From Colias croceus (lineage: Eukaryota > Arthropoda > Insecta > Lepidoptera > Pieridae), in contig NC_059561.1 in the NCBI RefSeq assembly GCF_905220415.1, positions 3,860,001 to 3,924,000 of the forward strand: a stretch of 64,000 nt of DNA, read 5' to 3'. This document shows positions 23,301 to 32,300 of this stretch, piece by piece. The first letter of the stretch is position 1, and each line of letters opens with the position of its first letter. The position numbers and the translations under genes were made by a program. The notes under the pieces are model-generated. The model saw only the letters and a list, made by a program, of their open reading frames with translations. It was not told the origin of the DNA and ran no database searches.

Positions 23301-26300
23301 TTATTAAATTTTAATAATTACTGGTAAAATAAATAATACTCTCTAACAAAAATAAAGCTTAATTGCAAAACTAGTTTATCCTGGGTGTGTGCGTACATAT
23401 TTTAGGATAAACTAGTATGGCCTAGCCTAAACTGATTTATCCTATTGGTCTTAGGATGAACTAGTTTAGCCTAGGCTATACCAGTTCATCCGATCGTGTA
23501 TAGGACGAACTACTTTAGCCTAGGCAAAACTAGTTTGTACTGAAATCGGGTTTGGCCGGTAACATATTATAATATAAGCTTAATGTTAGACACTAATATT
23601 TGCGCAGGCACGATTTGATCATTATGGCAAAAGTAATAATTTATAATATCTATTTGCTAATTTGAAAAAGATTGCTAAAGTTATTTCGCTTCGTGATTAG
23701 TTAGTAGGCAGTTAATTTGATAGTAATATTCATATATGTATATGTATGTCTTATATCTATGTTCACTGAAGTTTATGCTACTAATATTACAACAAATAAT
23801 AGACAGAAAAAAAGGAGGAAAAAAATACTTGTAAATAAAACAAATATTATGTAAAATGGGATATCAATTTAGTATTAACCTCTACTTTTTGGAAGTCGTT
23901 TGAAAAAAAAGGTTAGACTTATCATTAATCAGTGTGGTGCTAAAAAGGGTTTCATTAAATAAATATTGTTCAACTTACTAACAACAGTCATTAGACCAGT
24001 CTAGGCTTTTCATATTAAAAGTTAAGTAAATTTTTGGTATTTATCGTAAATATATAATAATTAAAACCAGCAATACCCAAAATAAAAGAGATTATAATTA
24101 CAAGTTTTATACAAAATATGGACTATTCTTATAATATTATAAATGCCTAAGAATGTCCTAATGCCTAGATTTGATTTTCTCAATTTCACGGTATCACGTA
24201 TTTTATGTGTTGAGTATTATTTTATGTTATTTCTATGTAAGTAGATAGAAATAAGAGATGGACAAAACTCATATTTTTCGCGAACACAAAATTTAATAGG
24301 ACGATGGACATATGTGAAAAGAATTCGCGATAAATACATACAATAAATCATCTAATTATAATAAAACTGTTAAAGGTAGTTTTGTTGGGAAATGTACTAA
24401 AAGTTTATAACATGTTTTCACTAGCCAGAACTAGGTGTAACTAAATGCCTTTGCACTAAATGCAACACTATATTTCCCAACAAAATTTCCTTCATTAGTA
24501 TTATTATAATTAGTTTTATGTATTTGATTTATGAAAACGCGTTATATCGGAAAACGGGTTTTAAGTTTTAACTGTAACATATATATTATGTTAATAAACA
24601 ATAAATCAAACACGAGACTATGAAATATTCTTATTTTAAAAGTGTGCCAAGTATCATTGACTTGCGTTAATTAAGGCAGAGTGTAATTTTAATGCAAGAT
24701 AATTCTGAATTATGAGAACATGTTTTAATTACTTGTGTCACGTTCAGTTCTATTTGTTGCCAGTATGTGGAAATGTTTTCTTGGATTTTTAATTATTTAT
24801 ACAAGATTCGCTTGCGTTTTATATAAAACAATTTCATAGGTAAACATACGATTTAAATTCATTTATAAAATTGGCTATATTCATTATAAATTAATAGATT
24901 TTTAAATTATTTTATTAAAAAAGAATTCACAAGTAAGTTTTCAGTCAACGAACAAATTCCTATCAAAGGAAAAAGCTTTATTGGTTTTATAGCAGCACCA
25001 TAGATATATAAAGCCTAGATCTGTCTACGACAGACCTGCTTTCGTGTCGTATGCTCATTGCTCATATTTGCAGAGTCGTTGAAGCGAAAACTATCACGGC
25101 ATTTCCACGGTATTTTTAAGGTAGTTCTGAAGATGTAGCAGGGCATTGCCACGGTATTTTTTAAAGTAGTTCTGAAGGTGTAATTGTTAATATTGCTAGT
25201 ATACTAAACTCACAGACTATTAATTAAAGGAATTATTGTTAATTTTGTAATTAAGTTATCTTTGTGTGATTTTTAGATATTATAGTTGAATTCTGATATC
25301 TATTATTGTATTATTTCGACTTTTTCTTATTAATACCGAATCCATTATTTCGTCAATTATTAACATTCATACATTTAAGATAAAAATCATAATATAATGA
25401 TACCTTCTCTATCATAAAAAGCTAACAACCGTATCTTCAATTATTATTTCGATGACTCCACGTCACACATTACTTATTAATAAATAAAGAACCAGCCATC
25501 TTTCATATTTAGTTATAATAGTTCTGTTACTATTTTGTCATCAAGGAAGGTGGACCCCAAAATACAGGCTGTCCTAGTTTGGGGTCCAAAAATGACATGT
25601 TTGTTAACCCACAAATTGTTGTTTTTATATTATTTATTTTTTATTTGAACTACTAGTTTAGGTTGTGAAATCTCTCATATTAAGATACTTTCTTTATATT
25701 AATAATCATAAAACAATAACTTACCATTTGTTCATTGACGTACCAGGTGATATTAGCCGCTGGTAGGGAAGGAGGTGATGAGCAGTTCGCTTGTATGTGA
25801 TCACCGCCGACGTACGTCATGCGGTCTGATGTTATGTTGGGCCCGATGAACGGTGGTTCTGTGGGATAGAGATTTGTTTCTGAAATGTTACATTTCGGAA
25901 GCGCTGCAAAATTTGTCGAGCCCCATCAGATAACGAAAGATGTTATTGTGCTCTACTTTGTGACAATAAATCTAATTATAATAATACTGTAAAAGGTAGT
26001 TTTGTTGGGGAATATAGTACTTGTAGTTTATAACATGTTTTCACTAGTCAGAACTAGGTGTAACTAAATGCCTTTGTTATACTAAATGACTATATTTCCC
26101 AACAAAATTTGTTCATATACTTTAAATGGATAAATTTTAAGTAACTCTTATGTTGGAATATATCTTTCTCAGCAAATCTAATGAATTGTTGATTATATTC
26201 ATTTACCTGGTAAACCTTTAAGGAGTGTAATTAATAGTGTCTACTCTACTTTTAGGATACTAGAAAATTGAAAGAAATGTTCCTTTTGTTTTCTACGAAA

Positions 26301-29300
26301 TAAATTTTTTTTAAAAAGCAATACCTATTGATAGAATTACTATGAATGCTTTATGCTACACGTTATTTTATAGGTAATTTATCACTAAAGTAAGTGATAC
26401 TAATGGACGACCTGCATCATATTAAAAAAATACACACTTCCAAATATTGTCTTTATATCAATTTAATACTTACTCGAACTCAAACATAAATTTATTCAAT
26501 TAGACTTCGTATAGAAGTAATTTTTTAATCCACATAACGTAGTTCTACCATTCACCGACTGTACTAATTCGGACTAGTTGTTGACGATTTAAAACCATCT
26601 CTACCAAACGCTTAAACCAGAATGTTCTATACATTTTTCTAACCAAAAAGCCAAGCACAATGGAAACCAATGATACCTTTGTATCTTTGCCCACTCGAAA
26701 GCTCGTATTTAAACATCCTTCGGAATTCCAACCAGAATTTGGCCAAACGGCCCCATAGCACCGATATTCAGCAACATTTTAAGAGAAAATGTCGTTAAAA
26801 ATCGGAAAACTAGAGGGTTTAAAGGTTGTAATCCCGATCCGTTTATCTCTTCGTGCCACGTTTGCACGCAGGTCTTTTTATTTCCAATACTGAATCCTAT
26901 TGTAGATTAAGACAATAAGCCCCGAGTTTTTAGTCTGACATAAGGCTAACGCCTGAGGCTATTAGTTTTAACAGCCTACGCTGTTACATACAAGCCTGTA
27001 CTTATTTCGTTGGAAAAGCAACCTTGACACCATTCGCGACGGTATATATTTAAAGTAAATGATGATATTTTAGTAACTACTTGTCAAAAATATGACTAAC
27101 TGACTCTTCAATTGTTCGCTAATATAGGTATTTTACATTATGATAACTCTCGCGAATTAAAATTCTAGGAAAAATGAAATAGCCGGAGAGGAATTAATTT
27201 AACACGTCATATCCTATTAAAAGTTCAAAGAGACTGCATAATTAAACGTTGAGGAGGAAGTCTTAAATAAAGATTTTTAACACATTTCCTCGAAATATAT
27301 TTTCAATTATCGTACCAGTTAAGGTTTATAAGGTTATTCAATATAAAAATGCTAATCTCAAAGCATTTTTTGCTTTGGTTCGCGCAGTTGATACTATGAG
27401 GCTTCGTTAGTCATAGATTCTATCAAATGAGTTGGGATATTCAGTAAAGCCGTTTATTCTCTTTCAAATTTCAATGTTTCACAGTGGACCAAATAAGCTT
27501 ACAAATGTCAATAAAAATTGGTATTTTTCTTTGTGATCGATTGACCATATAACGTTAGATTTATTCTTGGTAAAAGCTAGATGAGACATTTAAAAAAATA
27601 AATTTATAATTATGCGTATTTTTCCGCATGCGACTTCACCCACGTGGTTAAAGTTAATGCTCATCGAAATAAGATGTTTCACCTAGATAAAAGTAGTCTA
27701 TGTCGCACTCTAACCTACTAACTATCTAGCCTGTCTGTGCCTATTTTGTTGGGAAAGATATCAGATACAAAAATTTTATCATAAAATCGTTCGCAGCGAC
27801 GTGAAAGAAGGACAAACGAGACTCTACAATCTCTACATTACCGTTTATGAAAACAAAACGAGATGTTGATGAAAATGGGTTCACTGTACTATGATATAAA
27901 TTATAATAGTAAATAGTTTCAAACTTAATTAAGATATAGGTAGTTTACCTCCTGCCCTAGTTGCCTGGAAGAGATCACAACTAAGTGATAAGGCCGTCAA
28001 ATAAATTATACTGTTTTTTGGTTTTATTGTTTTATATTTTATTTGACTGGACGGTTGGCTTGGTTAGTAGTGGCCCTGCCTTCCAAGCCAGAGGTCATGG
28101 GTTCGATTCCCACCCGGGGCAAATATTTGTGTGATGAACGTAGATGTTTGCTCTGTGTCTTGGTGTTAATTATCTATATAAGTATTTATTTAAAATTATA
28201 ATATATATGTATGTTTATCAGCCATCTGGTTTCCATGACACAAGCGAAAGCTTAGTATGGGAACAACAGATCGTGCCGTGTGTGAAAATTGTCCTGGAAT
28301 AGGTATTTATTATTTATTATTATTTTAATACCTAATCCCTTTTGTGTACAAATAAATAGTATCGGACAAACGCACAGTATAAAATCTCGTGCCCTTTGTA
28401 GCAAAGGGCTTTAGTATTAAAATAAAACATACGTGACAGGTTTTCAGATCTGCTGTCACTTCAGCAAATGGGACCAGTGTCAGAGGCAATATTTTTTTTA
28501 CAAAGATAAGTGCTGTAGCGTAACAATGTTAGTTTTTGCCTTCGCGACCTATTTTTGTATACGTTTACGATTTGTGAATATGTGAAGTTCTAGTGTTTTG
28601 TTATTTTTATATTGAACTAGCTTACCGCCCGCGGCTTCGCCTGCATTTTCAAAGAAAAACCCGCATTGTTCCTGCTCCCGTGGTATTTACGAGATACAAC
28701 CTATCCTATGTGTTAATCCAAGTTACTTTCTATATGTGTGCTTAATTTCATTGTAATCGGTTCAGTAGTATTTGTGTGAAAGAGTAACAAACAGAAATAC
28801 ACATACACATTTTACGCATTTATAATATTATAGTAGGATTGGTTGGGTTGGATATTATTGTGTTAAGTTTGTTGTTAGATATTAATCTAGCATACTTGAG
28901 GGACTTTAAAAGGACTAATTACTTAATATTAATATCACATAATTATAAGTGTGTTTATATTGTTTAATTACTTGGCAGTCTATCAATTATTTAGTTTCTT
29001 TAAAGCATTCTATCATCATGTCATTTTCATTTTAATGTAAGTAATTTTCGTTAATTACCTTCGATTTTATTCATATAATACTACTTTCTTTTGCGTAAAT
29101 GACAATCAATTAATCAATTAGAGATACTATTACTACATTTATAACATTGTCTAAATATCCTCCAAAAAGAACAAAAACAATCGTATTAATAAAACACCAA
29201 AATGCCCACAATGAAGAAATAAAGTTTTCCCGCTCGTTTTCTTAGCGCTGACAAGCGTTCTTCATTCAGGATCGAATCTATTCGGCTGTGAATGAGTTGA

Positions 29301-32300
29301 ATTGAATAGGATCTTTCACTCAATTTGTAAACACGCCTAAACAATAATGGAATTCGTTTGATCCGGGATCGTTTGTTATTATAATGTATTTACGGGAAAT
29401 AATATCGTCTTATGTATAGTTATATTGGTTTGGTTAAATAAAATGGTAGGTAAATAGGCGTCGAGTCGAGGCAGGCATAATCATTATCATTACATAGTAT
29501 AAAACAAAGTCGCTTTCTCTGTCCCTATGTCCCATTGTATGCTTAAATCTTTAAAACTACGCAATAGATTTTGATGCCGTTTTTTTAATAGATAGAGTGA
29601 ATCAAGAGGAAGGTTATAGTATATAATTTATTAGGTTTTAGACAAAGCGGGCGAAGCCGCGGAAAACTAGTAGGTAGTCAATAAATGGTATTTAAATCTG
29701 TATATATAGAAACTATTTGATCAAATATTACAATGTCATTCGTATTAGAAAATAGTACATGCTTTATACCACAGTTATACCTAAATATACAACTATTTTT
29801 TTATAAATCTGGGTTCTTTGGACGATATTCTGTCCTAAAACATGTACATAATATTTTATGTAGTGATGAGTAGATAATATAATCAACAAATAAATAATAA
29901 AACGGAGATAGAAGAAAGGAAATAATAAAATTTGAATAAAGCTTATGTAGCGCTTTGAATATAACTAAGATAATTAATACGGGAACAAGAGGGAAATAAG
30001 GAAATAGTCGGAAAGATTGTAATCTATTTTCTTTTATATTTTGCTCATAAATAAATATCACTTTCATATTATATTTTGTATTGTGTTTTATTACAGTATC
30101 TTGAATAAATCATCATTTTGTATCTTAACTTTAAAACAAAGCTTGGCAATTAGATATGTACCTATTAAACAAAAGAGCGTGTGTGCGAGCACACGTGTCA
30201 GAAGTCAAACTTCTTTGGCAAGATTCAAAGATACCAAAATCGTCGCCTTACTCCATGACGTGATATTATTGTCATGGTGCGATCTTGAAATTTTACTCTC
30301 AATGAGCCTAAAGAAGTTTTAGTTCAAAAAATATAGCTAGCTTAATCATATTTTAATAAGAATAACGCGATGTTTATACGCTACATACATTATTTAAATG
30401 CCGATAATCCTTGATATCAAAATTCCTGCACACAAACTAACCAATACACACATTATTTTATATACAATAAGGTCGTATATCCTATATCTATATCGAGGTC
30501 GTATACAGGTCAGGAAAATATAAAACGATCCACAATACAAAGGTTGTAGAATTGAACAAACGCTAAAAAACTACATGGCGGATTGAAATCGAGTCGGCCT
30601 GTTTGTTTTTCGACTACGTGTCGACGATCGCAGCTGCTATGCATATGCAATATTTTAGCAATACTGATAAAGGATATCGTGAAAGTGTGCTCTTTATTGA
30701 TTAGACTTTGAAGAGGGCAATTCGATTAGTGGAGAGTAAAAAAGTCGGTTGTATGGTAACGATGTTAGAGGACTTTTGATCGACTCGCTTTGATAGTAAT
30801 TTGATGTAATTTAATATAGTAGTTATAACCAGTCTTGTTTGTGTACTGTACAATGTACATGCATGAATGTACAGGTATCGCTTAAGGTACATTATAAAAT
30901 TAACATACTAAAAAACAAGACATGACTATATGTATATATAATATTAGCGGTCCGTCCCGGCTTCGCCCGTGGTACATATTTCGTAATAAAAAGTAGCCTT
31001 TGTCCTTTCTCGGGTATCAAAATATCTCCATACCAAATTTCATGCAAATTGGTTCAGTAGTTTAGGCGTGATTGAGTAACAGACAGACAGACAGAGTTAC
31101 TTTCGCATTTATAATATTAAGTATGGATTATACCCGACCCATTTCGTTGAGCATTACATGCTTCCTTGAGGAATAACTCTTTGCTCTATGTAATGGTGAA
31201 AATCGTATCAAAATTCGTTGTGTGGTTTAGCAAAAAAAAAAAACTGCACACTTGGAACAGCACAGACAAAAGGTTGGAGGGTGACTTGCTTTATACTATA
31301 TTCTAGTGTGTAATGTAAACGAATAAACTATGTGTCTTGTGAATAAACTATATGTCTTTAGTTATATAAATTATTGTTATATTCATCCTATCAAAGTAGC
31401 GTAGTTCCAAGTCTCAACTAATTACATTGAAAGGCAAGGAAAGCACACATTATGAGTTAGTGCTGATTTACACAGGGTCAGTAGACAAGTCAGTCGCGGC
31501 GCCGAAATTCGGCGCCGCGACTGACTTTAACTGTTTACTTAGACTTCAAGCCTCTGTACTGACTTCAAATCTGTTTACACAGGGTTTTTTTTCGGGTCAG
31601 CACTGATTTGCCTCGAATTTGTAGTCAGTTACTGACACTGTGTAAATCAGCACTTAAATCAAACGTCTTTAAAGGGAGGAAAGATTGTTCAGAGTAATTA
31701 TTAATTCCTCATATTTCTCATAGCTCTTAACTCAATGTACATTCACCGTACATTTAATTATAAGTTATAAATCCATACTAATATTATAAATGCGAAAGTA
31801 ACTCTGTCTGTCTGTCTGTTACTGAATCACGCCTAAACTACTGAACCAATTTGCATGAAATTTGGTATGGCGATATTTTCATACCCGAGAAAGGACATAG
31901 GCTACCTTTTATTGCGGAATATGTACCTCGGGCGAAGCTGGGGTTGACCACTAGTACATGTATAATATGTTAGCTACAGTTGAAAGGAAATACATTTCTC
32001 TCCTGAATATAACAAAGGAATTGTATAGACTTTGCCTTGCTAATTGTATGCACGGTTTATTAGATTTTAAATATTACTTTTTTTCGTGAATAATGTAACA
32101 TTTTTAAATTAAATCATGTAGACATTAGAAATACGGACGAATTAATATTAAAATAAAACAATGTACATATGCATTACTGTTGCAATAAAATCGAGTAAAA
32201 AGTAGTATTTTCTTGTGTTTCATTTTACGCGAGTATTTACTGCATTTACAAATTAAGCATTTTTAACGAAATTTATTCATTATAATATTATTATCACTAC

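Noticed and set aside
28043..28110. Functional tRNA gene
   Set aside because: Box A and box B are present, but the sequence continues into a SINE body and cannot form a full cloverleaf acceptor stem; a second copy has the same structure.
30041..30322. 93-codon plus-strand frame
   Set aside because: Most of it overlaps the dispersed GAAGTTTCACTTC element at 30176-30329; the rest is AT-rich low-complexity sequence with no domain or splice support.
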